From Amycolatopsis azurea DSM 43854 (GTDB taxonomy: Bacteria > Actinomycetota > Actinomycetes > Mycobacteriales > Pseudonocardiaceae), in contig NZ_MUXN01000024.1 in assembly GCF_001995215.1 (NCBI RefSeq), forward strand, positions 280,047 to 344,046: a stretch of 64,000 bases of DNA, given 5' to 3'. The notes beneath the pieces are model-generated. The model did not search any database and was not told where the DNA came from. It saw only the letters and a list, made by a program, of their open reading frames with translations. How positions within the stretch are numbered: the first letter of the stretch is position 1; each line of letters opens with the position of its first letter. Below, in pieces: positions 51,554 through 59,379 of this stretch. Position numbers and translations under genes: made by a program.

Positions 51554-51579
51554 CCCGCGTGACCGGCCCGGTCGCGAAG

Positions 51580-51626
51580 GGGTGTGTGGATATAGGGACG
51601 CTGAACGCCCCCATTTCCACACACCC
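51580..51626. repeat. Nested hairpin repeat, copy 4
   Basis: Outer arms GGGTGTGTGGA (51580-51590) and TCCACACACCC (51616-51626), perfect 11 bp. Inner GGGACGCTGAACGCCCC (about 51595-51611) resembles the apex in copies 1 and 2. Confidence 0.6.
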
Positions 51627-51698
51627 TTCATCCTGAGCGACGCTCCGCGCCCTCAGCTGTCAAAGAACCCGAACCGTCACTCGCGACCACCTATGTCC

Positions 51699-52445
51699 TT
51701 ACCACTCACGACCGTTGTCGAGGAGGGCGAGAAGCCGCTCCCAGTGGCGCTGTGATCCGGCGGCGTCGAAGGCGTCGGTGTCGGCCATGGTGTAGCCGTG
51801 GACGGTGCCGGGGTAGATCTCGCAGGTGTAGCTGACCCCGGCGGCGTCGAAGGCCTGACTGATCTCGGTGATGGCTTCGGGTGTCATGTCGCCCTCGGCG
51901 AGGCCGAGGTGGACTTTCGCGGTGAGGGCCGGGATCTGGCGGTGCGGGCTGTCGGGTTCTTCGGTGACCAGGGCGCCAGGGTGGAATCCGGCGACGGCGG
52001 CGATCCGGTCGGGGTGGGCGGTCGCGGTGCGCATCGCGAGGACGGCGCCCATGCAGTAGCCGATCGCGGCGACCGGTCCGGACCTGACCTCGGGCTGCGC
52101 GGTGAGGAAGCCGAGGTAGGCCTCGGCGTCGCTCAGGGCGCGTTCGGTGGTGTGTTCCTTGATGAGCGGCATGATCTGGCCGAAGAGCGTGGACCGGTTT
52201 TCGGCGGTGATGTGCTCGGGAAGGTCGAACACCGGTGCCGAGCGGTGCCGGTAGAAGATGTTGGGGACGAGGACGTAGTACCCGTGCCCGGCCAGTTCGC
52301 GGGCCATGTCCCAGAGGACGGGGCGTGGTCCGAAGGCGTCCGGGTAGAGGAGGACGCCGGGATGCTCGCCGCCGCCGTCGGGGAAGGCGGCGAAGGCGTC
52401 GGCCTGGCCGTCCGGGGTGGGAATGCTCGGCGTGATGGTGGGAAT
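51699..52445 (-). CDS. Dienelactone hydrolase-family protein, apparent ATT start
   Basis: A DLH-type alpha/beta hydrolase. Nucleophile Cys in AIGYCMGAVLA, acid in GLAEGDMTPE and His in GTVHGYTM match. The fold's first part (IPTPDGQADAFAAFPDGGGE, HPGVLLYPDAFGPRP) is encoded upstream of the only canonical start, ATG 52307, but that stretch has no ATG, GTG or TTG. The best beginning is ATT 52445, with AAAGGA about 7 bases upstream, giving 248 residues starting with the family-like PTITP...PTPDGQ. An in-frame TAG lies just before it. It follows the XRE-cupin gene by 18 bp. Confidence 0.8.
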   Translation of the reverse strand: MPTITPSIPTPDGQADAFAAFPDGGGEHPGVLLYPDAFGPRPVLWDMARELAGHGYYVLVPNIFYRHRSAPVFDLPEHITAENRSTLFGQIMPLIKEHTTERALSDAEAYLGFLTAQPEVRSGPVAAIGYCMGAVLAMRTATAHPDRIAAVAGFHPGALVTEEPDSPHRQIPALTAKVHLGLAEGDMTPEAITEISQAFDAAGVSYTCEIYPGTVHGYTMADTDAFDAAGSQRHWERLLALLDNGREW

Positions 52446-52463
52446 GACGCTTTTCCTTTCTCT

Positions 52464-53060
52464 CTACGGGGACGGCGGGGTCTTCGGCGCGGCGCGGACG
52501 TGCGCTCGTTCGCCTTGCCGTCCGATGAGGCTCAGGTACTCGACGGGACCGGCGCCGGTGGCACCGAACCAGTGCGGTGTCCGGGTGTCGAATTCCGCTG
52601 CTTCGCCGGGTTCGAGGATGAGGTCGTGGTCTCCGAGGACCAGCCGCAGGGTGCCGTTGAGAACGTAGACCCAGTCGTGTCCCTCGTGGGTGCGCAGGTC
52701 CGGCTCGGTGTTGTCGTCTCCACGCGGGAGGACGAATTTGTAGGCCTGGATGCCGCCGGGTCTGCGGGTCAGCGGCAGGATGGTCGATCCGTCCGCGCAG
52801 GCGATGGGGCGCAGGTTGATCCGGGGGTTGCCGGTCGGTGGCGCGTCGACGAGTTCGTCGAGGGTGAGGCCGTGGGCGCGGGCGAGTGGCAGGAGTTGCT
52901 CCAGGGTGGGACGCCGGAGACCCGCCTCGAGCCGGGACAAAGTGCTGGTGGAGATGCCCGTCTCCGCGGCGAGGTCGGCCAGGGTGATGTCCTGGCGCAG
53001 CCGCAGCTGCTTCAACCTCGGCCCGACGGCGTCGAGCGTGCGGCCCAGTGCCTCGTCCAC
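52464..53060 (-). CDS. XRE-family regulator with cupin domain
   Basis: A 198-residue regulator: HTH_3 (about 10-65, LKQLRLRQDITLADLAAETGISTSTLSRLEAG) and a C-terminal cupin_2 sensor (about 100-170, THEGHDWVYVLNGTLRLVLGDHD, LEPGEAAEFDTRTPHWFGA) with metal-binding His. GTG 53060 is chosen since the family starts just before the HTH. In an operon with the DLH gene and divergent from the TehB-like gene. Confidence 0.85.
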   Translation of the reverse strand: MDEALGRTLDAVGPRLKQLRLRQDITLADLAAETGISTSTLSRLEAGLRRPTLEQLLPLARAHGLTLDELVDAPPTGNPRINLRPIACADGSTILPLTRRPGGIQAYKFVLPRGDDNTEPDLRTHEGHDWVYVLNGTLRLVLGDHDLILEPGEAAEFDTRTPHWFGATGAGPVEYLSLIGRQGERAHVRAAPKTPPSP

Positions 53061-53068
53061 GCTTCCAA

Positions 53069-53098
53069 TTTGCCATTCGGCAACAAACTTTGCCACTT
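53069..53098. promoter_or_regulatory. Operator-like dyad and repeat upstream of XRE-cupin gene
   Basis: TTGCC (53070-53074) and GGCAA (53079-53083) flank ATTC; TTTGCCA recurs at 53089-53095. Located just upstream of GTG 53060. Confidence 0.5.
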
Positions 53099-53148
53099 CG
53101 TCCTCGTGCTGGCCATGATCGGCGGAGACGAGCGGAGAGGAACGATCG

Positions 53149-53733
53149 ATGACGCACGGGTTCGACAAAGAGTACTGGGAGGAGCACTGGCGCCTGAGCG
53201 GTGCCGGAAGCCCGCCGAATCCGTATCTCGCCCGCGAGCTCGGTGAGCTGAAGCCGGGCACGGCGCTGGACGCGGGCTGTGGCGAGGGCGCGGAGGCCAC
53301 CTGGCTCGCCTCCCAGGGGTGGCAGGTGACCGCGGCCGACATCTCGTCCGCGGTGCTGGCCCGTGCCGCCGAGCGTGCGGGATCCGAGCATGTGCGCTGG
53401 GTCGAGGCGGACCTCGGCAACTGGGCACCGGAGACGAGATTCGACCTGGTCACGACCCATTACGCACATCCGGCGATGCCTCAGCTTGAGTTCTACGACC
53501 GGATCGCGGGCTGGGTGGCGCCCGGCGGCACGCTGCTGATCGTCGGGCACCTCCACACCCACGGCCACGGTCACCATTCCCCCGCCGAAGCGTCGGTCAC
53601 CGCCGCGGCCGTCGCCGCACGGCTGGACGAGACGGCCTGGGAGATCGTCACGGCCGAGGAGTGCCGCCGGATCCACGGTGACCGGCAGGTTCCCTTGGAG
53701 GATGTCGTCGTGCGCGCAACCCGGCGCCCGTGA
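53149..53733 (+). CDS. TehB-like SAM-dependent methyltransferase
   Basis: A 194-residue methyltransferase resembling tellurite-resistance/TehB-type enzymes: FDKEYWEEHWR, ALDAGCGEGAEATWLA (about 40-55), VTAADISSAVL, GNWAPETRFDLVTTHYAHP. The C-terminal HLHTHGHGHH is a metal-affine His-rich patch. ATG 53149 follows an AGAGGAAC site. The substrate may be a chalcogen or an aliphatic compound. Confidence 0.83.
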   Translation: MTHGFDKEYWEEHWRLSGAGSPPNPYLARELGELKPGTALDAGCGEGAEATWLASQGWQVTAADISSAVLARAAERAGSEHVRWVEADLGNWAPETRFDLVTTHYAHPAMPQLEFYDRIAGWVAPGGTLLIVGHLHTHGHGHHSPAEASVTAAAVAARLDETAWEIVTAEECRRIHGDRQVPLEDVVVRATRRP

Positions 53734-53748
53734 GCCGGTTGACGCGGG

Positions 53749-54516
53749 TCAGCCGAGCCGCAACCTGTCGGCCAGACCGGCGTCGGTGAACGCGGCGACG
53801 ATGTCGTCGCGGCCTTCGGTGAAGTGCTCCCAGCTGTCCATGTGCACGGGGACGACCGTGCGGGCGCCGAGGATCCGCGTCGCCTCCGCGGCGAGGGCGC
53901 TGTCGAGGACGAGCAAGGCCCCGTCGAAGAGCGGCTTCAGCCGTGGGGCGCCGGCGAAGAGCACGGCGGTGTCGACCGGACCGAACTTGTCGGCGACCTG
54001 ACGGACGGCGTCGAGCGAGGCGTTGTCGCCGCTGACGTAGACCGTCGGCAGGCCCTGGCCGGTGAGCACGAAGCCGGCGACCTCGCCGCTGATCTTCTCC
54101 GCGCCTTCGGGTCCGTGGAGCGCGGGTGCGGCGGTCACGGTGACCGCTCCCCCGTCCGGCCGGGTCAGTTCGACCGATTCCCAGGTCGCCAGCCCTTTCG
54201 CGGTGCCTCCCAGTCGGCCCGCGCCGCTGGGCGTGGTGAGGGTCAGCGGTACGTCGGCCAGCAGTTTCCGGCCGGAGTGGTCGAGGTTGTCGGGGTGCTC
54301 GTCGTGGGACAGCAGGACGGCGTCGACGTGGCCGAGGTCCGCGGGTGCGATCGAGGCCGGGGCCGTCTTGGTCAGGCCCGGTCTGCCATCGGGGCGGGCG
54401 TAGTGGCCGGGCTCGTCGAAGGTCGGGTCGGTCAGGAGCCGCAGGCCGCCGTAGTCGAGCAGCGCGGTCGGCCCGCCGAAGACCTGGACGGAGAGCTGGT
54501 CACTGATCTTGGTCAT
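53749..54516 (-). CDS. MBL-fold metallo-hydrolase (UlaG-like)
   Basis: A 255-residue metallo-beta-lactamase-fold hydrolase. LLSHDEHPDNLDHSG (about 70-84) is an H-x-[EN]-H-x-D motif variant; GGPTALLDYGGLRLLTDPTF precedes it; VYVSGDNASLD and HMDSWEHFTEG complete the metal ligands. UlaG-type proteins act on lactones or phosphodiesters. Divergent from a CGNR gene, with four operator-like half-sites between. Confidence 0.83.
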   Translation of the reverse strand: MTKISDQLSVQVFGGPTALLDYGGLRLLTDPTFDEPGHYARPDGRPGLTKTAPASIAPADLGHVDAVLLSHDEHPDNLDHSGRKLLADVPLTLTTPSGAGRLGGTAKGLATWESVELTRPDGGAVTVTAAPALHGPEGAEKISGEVAGFVLTGQGLPTVYVSGDNASLDAVRQVADKFGPVDTAVLFAGAPRLKPLFDGALLVLDSALAAEATRILGARTVVPVHMDSWEHFTEGRDDIVAAFTDAGLADRLRLG

Positions 54517-54523
54517 CGTTCAC

Positions 54524-54597
54524 CTCACGGATAGGTTCTGGTTCTTCCGTGAGCAACGTTAGCCAGTTCTCACGGAAGAGTGCAAGAGTTTCCGTGA
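54524..54597. promoter_or_regulatory. Cluster of four TTCCGTGAG half-sites
   Basis: TCTTCCGTGAG (54543-54553) and CTCACGGAAGA (54569-54579) form an 11 bp perfect dyad. TTTCCGTGAG follows at 54588-54597 and CCTCACGGA lies at 54524-54531. All sit in the promoter shared by the metallo-hydrolase and the CGNR gene. Confidence 0.7.
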
Positions 54598-54614
54598 GGC
54601 TCTACCATGAGTTC

Positions 54615-55223
54615 GTGGACGACACCGATCTCGACGCCACTGCCCTGCCGCCCGCGCCGGGTGCCGGGGAGTACGTCGCGCTGGCGCTCGCCAACACCAC
54701 GATCGCATTGCCGGGCGGCCAGTTCACCGATCTTCTCGGCACCCCGGCCGCCGCGACGGACTGGCTCGTCGCCCAGGGGCTCACCCCGGTCGACGCCGGC
54801 CTGCAGGAGATGTGCGCGGGGCTGGTGCGGTCACTACGGGAGCAGGTGCGGGTGCTGCTCGCGTCGAGGTCGTGTTCGGATCCGGCTCCGCAAAGCGCTC
54901 TCAACGCCGTCAACGAAGCGCTGAGCAAGGCGCCCACCGCGGAACTTCTGCGCTGGGACCCGGTTCGAGGGCTGCACCGGACCGCGTCGCATCCGATCAC
55001 CCAGATCGTCGAACACGCGCTGGCGACGCTGGCCGCGAACGCCGCGGACCTGCTGACCGGGCCGGACGCGGAGCGGATCGCCGCCTGTGGATCGCCGCCG
55101 TGCACCCGGTTCTTCCTGCGCAACGGGCGACGTCAGTGGTGCTCGGTGCGCTGCGGTGACCGTGCTCGCGCCGCCCGCGCCTACGCCAAGCGCTCGCAGC
55201 CGGCCGGAGCGGCTCAGCGGTAG
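54615..55223 (+). CDS. CGNR zinc-finger protein (ABATE domain), probable regulator
   Basis: A 202-residue protein with the ABATE/CGNR plan: N-terminal helical domain (about 20-140), then CGSPPCTRFFLRNGRRQWCS and RCGDRARAARAYAKR near the end, giving four Cys. GTG 54615 is used because TACCAT sits 6 nt upstream (leaderless); the open frame extends to 54549 through the operator cluster. It is divergent from the metallo-hydrolase and probably its regulator. Confidence 0.84.
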   Translation: MDDTDLDATALPPAPGAGEYVALALANTTIALPGGQFTDLLGTPAAATDWLVAQGLTPVDAGLQEMCAGLVRSLREQVRVLLASRSCSDPAPQSALNAVNEALSKAPTAELLRWDPVRGLHRTASHPITQIVEHALATLAANAADLLTGPDAERIAACGSPPCTRFFLRNGRRQWCSVRCGDRARAARAYAKRSQPAGAAQR

Positions 55224-56347
55224 GACGCGAAGCGGTCCAGGAGCCCTTTCGGGGCGTCTTCGGCGAAGCAAAGGGCGAGATTGTCGGCGGATTCGGCCGC
55301 CGAGGCTTCACTGCGCGGGAACAACGCCTGCTCGTACGCACCCAGTGCGGCTTCGACGTCGCCGGGATGGGCGGCGAGGGCCAGGCCGAGTTCGGCGCCG
55401 TCGAGCATCGCGAGATTGGCGCCCTCTCCGGCGAACGGCGACATCAGGTGGGCGGCGTCCCCGAGCAGGGTGACGCCGGGGACCCGGTCCCAGCGGTGAC
55501 CGACCGGCAGCGCGTGGATCGGCCGCGGGATCAGTTCGCTGTCCGCGTCGGTGATCAACGCGCGCAGGCCCGCGTCCCAGCCGTCGAAATGGCGCAGCAC
55601 GGCGGTTTTGGCGGCGGCGGTGTCGCTGAAGTCGATGGTGGAGATCCAGTCCTCGGCGGTCTGCAGCGCGATGTAGACGTGGAGGCTGCCGGTGATGTCG
55701 TGGTGGGCCAGGAAGCCTTTGGCCGCACCGAGTGCGAAGAACATGCCACCACCGATGAGCGCGGCGCTCGCTGAGTGACGTTTCTCGGCGTCGTGGAGGT
55801 GCACTTCCACGAAGGAGATCCCCTCGTAGGCCGGTCGGGCGTCGGAGACCAGGGGCCGGACCTTGGACCACGCGCCGTCGGCGCCTATCAGCAGGTCTGT
55901 GGTGAACGCCGTGCCGTCGGCCAGGGTGACCTCGTGCCTGCCGCCGCCGAGCGGGCGCGTGCCGGTGACCTTGGCGCCCCAGCGCGCGGTGCCCTCGGGC
56001 AGCGAGCCGAGCAAGAGGTCTCTCAGATCGCCTCGGGCGACTTCGGGACGGCCTCCGTCGCCGTCGTCAGCTTCTTCGAAGTGCACGACGGCGTGCTGGT
56101 CGAGGATGCGCATGGCCTCGCCGCCGGGGTGCACGAGCGCTCGGAACTCGTCGTGGAGACCGGCGGCCCGGAGTGCTTCCTGGCCGGAATCCTCGTGGAT
56201 GTCGAGCATTCCGCCTTGAGTCCGCGCGGACGGTGAGGCGTCGAGGTCGAACACAGCGGCTTCGACGCCGTTGACGTGCAGGACGCGGGCCAGGGTGAGT
56301 CCGCTGAGGCCGGCGCCGATGATCGCGATGGGGTGATGTGTGGTCAT
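55214..56347 (-). CDS. FAD-dependent monooxygenase, TetX-like
   Basis: A 377-residue flavoprotein hydroxylase: IAIIGAGLSGLTLARVL (FAD fold), SARTQGGMLDIHEDSGQEALR, GGRPEVARGDLRDLLL, LLIGADGAWSKVRPLV and TLLGDAAHLMSPFAGEGANLA. These are the motif positions of TetX-type tetracycline destructases, though drug specificity cannot be assigned from sequence. It is translationally coupled to an upstream TetR gene (ATGA overlap, 56344-56347), and the pair is led by strong palindromic operators. Confidence 0.85.
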   Translation of the reverse strand: MTTHHPIAIIGAGLSGLTLARVLHVNGVEAAVFDLDASPSARTQGGMLDIHEDSGQEALRAAGLHDEFRALVHPGGEAMRILDQHAVVHFEEADDGDGGRPEVARGDLRDLLLGSLPEGTARWGAKVTGTRPLGGGRHEVTLADGTAFTTDLLIGADGAWSKVRPLVSDARPAYEGISFVEVHLHDAEKRHSASAALIGGGMFFALGAAKGFLAHHDITGSLHVYIALQTAEDWISTIDFSDTAAAKTAVLRHFDGWDAGLRALITDADSELIPRPIHALPVGHRWDRVPGVTLLGDAAHLMSPFAGEGANLAMLDGAELGLALAAHPGDVEAALGAYEQALFPRSEASAAESADNLALCFAEDAPKGLLDRFASYR

Positions 56348-57018
56348 GTCCGATTCCTTTCGGGTGGTACGGCGGTGTCGGCGATGCCGGTGATCAGCAC
56401 CTGCAATCCCCACGACATCCGCTGCGCGGGTCGTCCGGTGAGCAGGTCGGCCGCGTGGGCGGCGATCTGCGGGTGGGTCGCCTCGTCGGCGTCGCGCAGT
56501 GCGCGGGCCAGCGCGTCCCAGTCCTCCGGTGAGTCCTCGTCGGCGTGTTCGGCCGCGGTCGCCGTCGCGTATTGCAGGAGGATGTCGATCCCCCACGCAC
56601 GCTGTTCGGGTGACACGTCGCCTTCGACGAGCAGGGTGAGCAGGTTTTCGCACAGTGCGAGGTAGTTCTCGCCGCTCGGGCGGGCCACGAGCGCGGACAG
56701 GGCGAGACCGGGGTACTCCAGCAGCATCGTGGTGTAGGCCGTGAGCAGCCGTTCGAGCCGGTCACGCCAGCTTCCGTCGGGTGACGGCGTGGGGATCGTG
56801 CCGAGGAGTTCGTCCAGAATCGCGGCGTGCAGCTCGGCGGTGTTGCGGACGTAGACGTAGAGCGAGGCAGCGCCGGTGTCGAGTTCCTGCGCCAGGCGGC
56901 GCATCGTGACCTTCCGCAGGCCTTCCTCGCGCAGGATCCCGACCGCGGCGGCGACGATGCCGTCACGGGTCAGCGCGGGCTTGGCCGGTCGTTCCCGGCG
57001 GCTCTTATCTGGTGCCAT
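56344..57018 (-). CDS. TetR-family regulator with TetR_C-type domain
   Basis: A 224-residue regulator: HTH (about 17-63, TRDGIVAAAVGILREEGLRKVTMRRLAQELDTGAASLYVYVRNTAE) and a TetR_C_1-type C-terminal domain (about 85-200). First gene of a two-gene operon with the TetX-like monooxygenase. A 22 bp perfect palindrome lies upstream of its start. Confidence 0.88.
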   Translation of the reverse strand: MAPDKSRRERPAKPALTRDGIVAAAVGILREEGLRKVTMRRLAQELDTGAASLYVYVRNTAELHAAILDELLGTIPTPSPDGSWRDRLERLLTAYTTMLLEYPGLALSALVARPSGENYLALCENLLTLLVEGDVSPEQRAWGIDILLQYATATAAEHADEDSPEDWDALARALRDADEATHPQIAAHAADLLTGRPAQRMSWGLQVLITGIADTAVPPERNRT

Positions 57019-57026
57019 GCTCCCAG

Positions 57027-57073
57027 CTTAACGAACATGTTCGTTAAGAACACGTTCGTAGCGAACATGTTCG
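57027..57073. promoter_or_regulatory. TetR operators: 22 bp palindrome plus second copy
   Basis: 57027-57048 is a perfect palindrome with half CTTAACGAACA; CGAACATGTTCG repeats at 57062-57073 with a degenerate ACGTTCGTA between. Both lie immediately upstream of the TetR/TetX-like operon. Confidence 0.75.
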
Positions 57074-57212
57074 ACGCAGGTCACATCGAACGCGTTTGTT
57101 TCTATTGAGCAGAAAGGGCAAAGGTGTCCTGTCGGGTGCCAGGTCCGTGAGAGGAAGGTCCCTTTCACCCCGGGTCGTCCGTCCTCGTGGGCGGCGGCGG
57201 AGTCCTTGAAGC

Positions 57213-57265
57213 GTTGCGAAAGCCACGTTCGCAACCTTCAACGTTGCGGAAGTGGCTTTCGCAAC
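57213..57265. repeat. Nested hairpin with stem GTTGCGAAAGCCAC
   Basis: Outer arms 57213-57226 and 57252-57265 are a 14 bp perfect dyad. The interior contains a second, imperfect stem (GTTCGCAAC with GTTGCGGAA). The outer stem shares the GTTG-GAAAG/CTTTC-CAAC pattern with 51364-51386. Confidence 0.65.
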
Positions 57266-57411
57266 ACCCGAGGTCGGCGTGCAGGCGAGCGGGCGAGCGA
57301 ATGAACACGCCACTTTTGCTTCCAACGGGGGTTTGTCCGTCCACTGCGGACTGAAATGACGAAGGCAGAGAGATCAGCTCTCCCTGCCACTTCTAACGTA
57401 TAACGCACCTG

Positions 57412-57430
57412 GGGGCTTGCGGCAAGACCC
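57412..57430 (+). promoter_or_regulatory. Rifamycin-associated element (RAE)
   Basis: GGGGCTTGCGGCAAGACCC matches the published 19 bp RAE (consensus GGGGCTTGCGGCAAGGCCC) at 18 of 19 bases, with the conserved dyad. It lies about 58 bp upstream of the rifampicin monooxygenase start. RAEs drive rifamycin-inducible expression in actinobacteria. Confidence 0.88.
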
Positions 57431-57487
57431 CGGTCGTGCCGCAGAATCTCCCGCCGTGAAACACGAGCTCGACACACGGGGGAACTC

Positions 57488-58915
57488 TTGATCGACGTGA
57501 TCATCGCCGGTGGCGGACCGACCGGCATGATGCTGGGCGCCGAACTGCGGCTGCACGGCATCCGCGTGGTCGTCCTGGAGAAGGACCTGGAGCAGTCCAA
57601 GGTCGTGCGCTCCATGGGCCTGCACGCGCGCAGCATCGAAGTGATGGACCAGCGAGGGCTGCTGGAGCGCTTCCTCGAACACGGAACGAAATACCCGGTG
57701 GGCGGATCCTTCGCGGGCATCATCAAACCGCCGCCGTCGCTGGACAGCGCCCACGCCTACATCCTCGGCATCCCCCAGACCGTGACCGATCGCCTGCTGA
57801 TCGAGCACGCCGACGAAGTGGGTGTCGAGATCCGGCGCGGCAGCGAAGTGACCGGCCTGAGCCAGGACGACGACGGGGTGGACGTCGAACTGGCCGACGG
57901 GACGAAGCTGCGTTCGCGCTACCTCGTCGGCTGCGACGGCGGCCGCAGCACGGTGCGCAAACTCCTCGGGATCGACTTCCCCGGCGAGCCCGCCACCGCC
58001 GAGACACTGCTCGGTGAGATGGAGCTGACCAAGGACTGGGAGACAGTGCTCGCCGTGATGACCGAGGTCCGCAAGACCCAACTGAGGTTCGGCCTCTCCC
58101 CGATCGGCGACGGGGTCTACCGGGTCGGCGTGCCCGCCGAAGGACTGGCCGAAGACCCCCGGATCCCGCCGTCCTTCGACGAGATCAAACGCCAGCTCAA
58201 GGCCATCGCCGGAAGCGACTTCGGCGTGCACTCGCCGCGCTGGCTCTCCCGCTTCGGCGACGCCACCCGGCTGGCCGAGCAGTACCGCGTCGGCCGCGCG
58301 TTCCTGGCGGGCGACGCGGCACACATCCACCCGCCCGTCGGCGGGCAAGGACTCAACCTCGGCGTCCAGGACGCCTTCAACCTGGGCTGGAAACTGGCCG
58401 CCGCCGTGCACGGCTGGGCCCCGGAGGACCTGCTCGACACCTACCAGACCGAACGGCACCCGGTGGCCGCCGCGGTCCTGGACAACACCCGCGCACAGAT
58501 GCAGCTCATGTCACTGGACCCGGGCTCCCAGGCGGTCCGGCGACTGCTGGCGGAGCTGATGGAGTTCGAGGACGTGAGCCGCTATCTGACCGAGAAGATC
58601 ACCGCGACCGGGATCCGCTACGACTTCGGCGAAGGGCACGAACTGCTCGGCCGCCGCATGCGGGACCTCGAACTCGAGCAGGGGCACCTCTACGGGTTGA
58701 TGCGCGACGGCCGCGGCCTGCTGCTCGACCGGACCGGCGGGCTTTCCGTGCGGGAGTGGGCGGATCGCGTCGACCACGTCGTCGACGCCGGCGAAAACCT
58801 GGACGTGCCGTCAGTGCTGCTGCGACCGGACGGTCACGTCGCGTGGGCGGGCGAAGACCGGCAGGAACTCCTGGGCGCGCTGCGCCGGTGGTTCGGAGAG
58901 GGCCAAGTCCTCTAG
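57488..58915 (+). CDS. rox: Rifampicin monooxygenase (Rox)
   Basis: A 475-residue FAD/NADPH-dependent class A monooxygenase. IDVIIAGGGPTGMMLGAELR is the N-terminal motif, VGCDGGRSTVRKLL the second FAD motif, and FLAGDAAHIHPPVGGQGLNLG the third. GLHARSIEVMDQRGLLERF, LSPIGDGVYRVGVPAEGLAEDPR and HEVLG-like GHELLGRRMRDL follow the Rox family closely. Rox adds oxygen to the naphthoquinone of rifampicin and linearises it, giving resistance. TTG 57488 with GGGGGAA upstream is the start. An RAE lies in the promoter. Confidence 0.93.
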   Translation: MIDVIIAGGGPTGMMLGAELRLHGIRVVVLEKDLEQSKVVRSMGLHARSIEVMDQRGLLERFLEHGTKYPVGGSFAGIIKPPPSLDSAHAYILGIPQTVTDRLLIEHADEVGVEIRRGSEVTGLSQDDDGVDVELADGTKLRSRYLVGCDGGRSTVRKLLGIDFPGEPATAETLLGEMELTKDWETVLAVMTEVRKTQLRFGLSPIGDGVYRVGVPAEGLAEDPRIPPSFDEIKRQLKAIAGSDFGVHSPRWLSRFGDATRLAEQYRVGRAFLAGDAAHIHPPVGGQGLNLGVQDAFNLGWKLAAAVHGWAPEDLLDTYQTERHPVAAAVLDNTRAQMQLMSLDPGSQAVRRLLAELMEFEDVSRYLTEKITATGIRYDFGEGHELLGRRMRDLELEQGHLYGLMRDGRGLLLDRTGGLSVREWADRVDHVVDAGENLDVPSVLLRPDGHVAWAGEDRQELLGALRRWFGEGQVL

Positions 58916-58983
58916 TGCGCCGGGGCCACCGGCTATTGGCTGGTGGCGTTCCGAACCCGTTGCCACGACAGGAGCTGATGACG

Positions 58984-59373
58984 ATGACCGGACGAGTCGT
59001 GCACTTCGAGATCCCCTTCGAGGACGGCGAGCGCGCACGCGAGTTCTACCGTGAAGTCTTCGGCTGGAAGACCGACATCCCGCCGGGGATGGACTACACG
59101 ATGGTCGCCTCGGGGCCGACCGCCGACACCGGGATGCCCGCGGAGCCGGGCTTCATCAACGGCGGGATGCTGGACAAGAAGTTCAGCGCCGCGTCCGGCC
59201 CGGTGATCGTCGTCGAGGTCGACAGCATCGACGACACGCTCTCGGTCATCGAGAAACAGGGCGGTTCGATCCTCGTCGGCCGGACCGCGGTCGGCGACAT
59301 GGGCTTCTCCGCCTACTTCAAGGATCCCGAAGGCAACGTCACCGGCATCTGGGAGACGGCGAGCCGAGGCTGA
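58984..59373 (+). CDS. VOC-family (glyoxalase-like) protein
   Basis: A 129-residue vicinal-oxygen-chelate protein with paired beta-alpha-beta-beta-beta units: VVHFEIPFEDGERAREFYREVFGW (about 4-27) and FSAYFKDPEGNVTGIWE (about 108-124). It may bind a metal or a hydrophobic ligand; substrates unknown. ATG 58984 is chosen because GGAG lies 9 bases upstream. It follows rox by 68 bp; cotranscription is possible. Confidence 0.82.
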   Translation: MTGRVVHFEIPFEDGERAREFYREVFGWKTDIPPGMDYTMVASGPTADTGMPAEPGFINGGMLDKKFSAASGPVIVVEVDSIDDTLSVIEKQGGSILVGRTAVGDMGFSAYFKDPEGNVTGIWETASRG

Positions 59374-59379
59374 CCGAAC

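Larger units (their letters stand above)
51334..51698. other. Gene-free interval with hairpin repeats
   Basis: About 365 bp between convergent genes. It carries three dyads, listed separately, and no credible coding frame. Confidence 0.5.
57074..57487. other. Gene-free leader of rox with a nested hairpin
   Basis: About 410 bp up to rox with no credible gene. It includes the nested hairpin at 57213-57265 and the rifamycin-associated element at 57412-57430. Confidence 0.5.
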
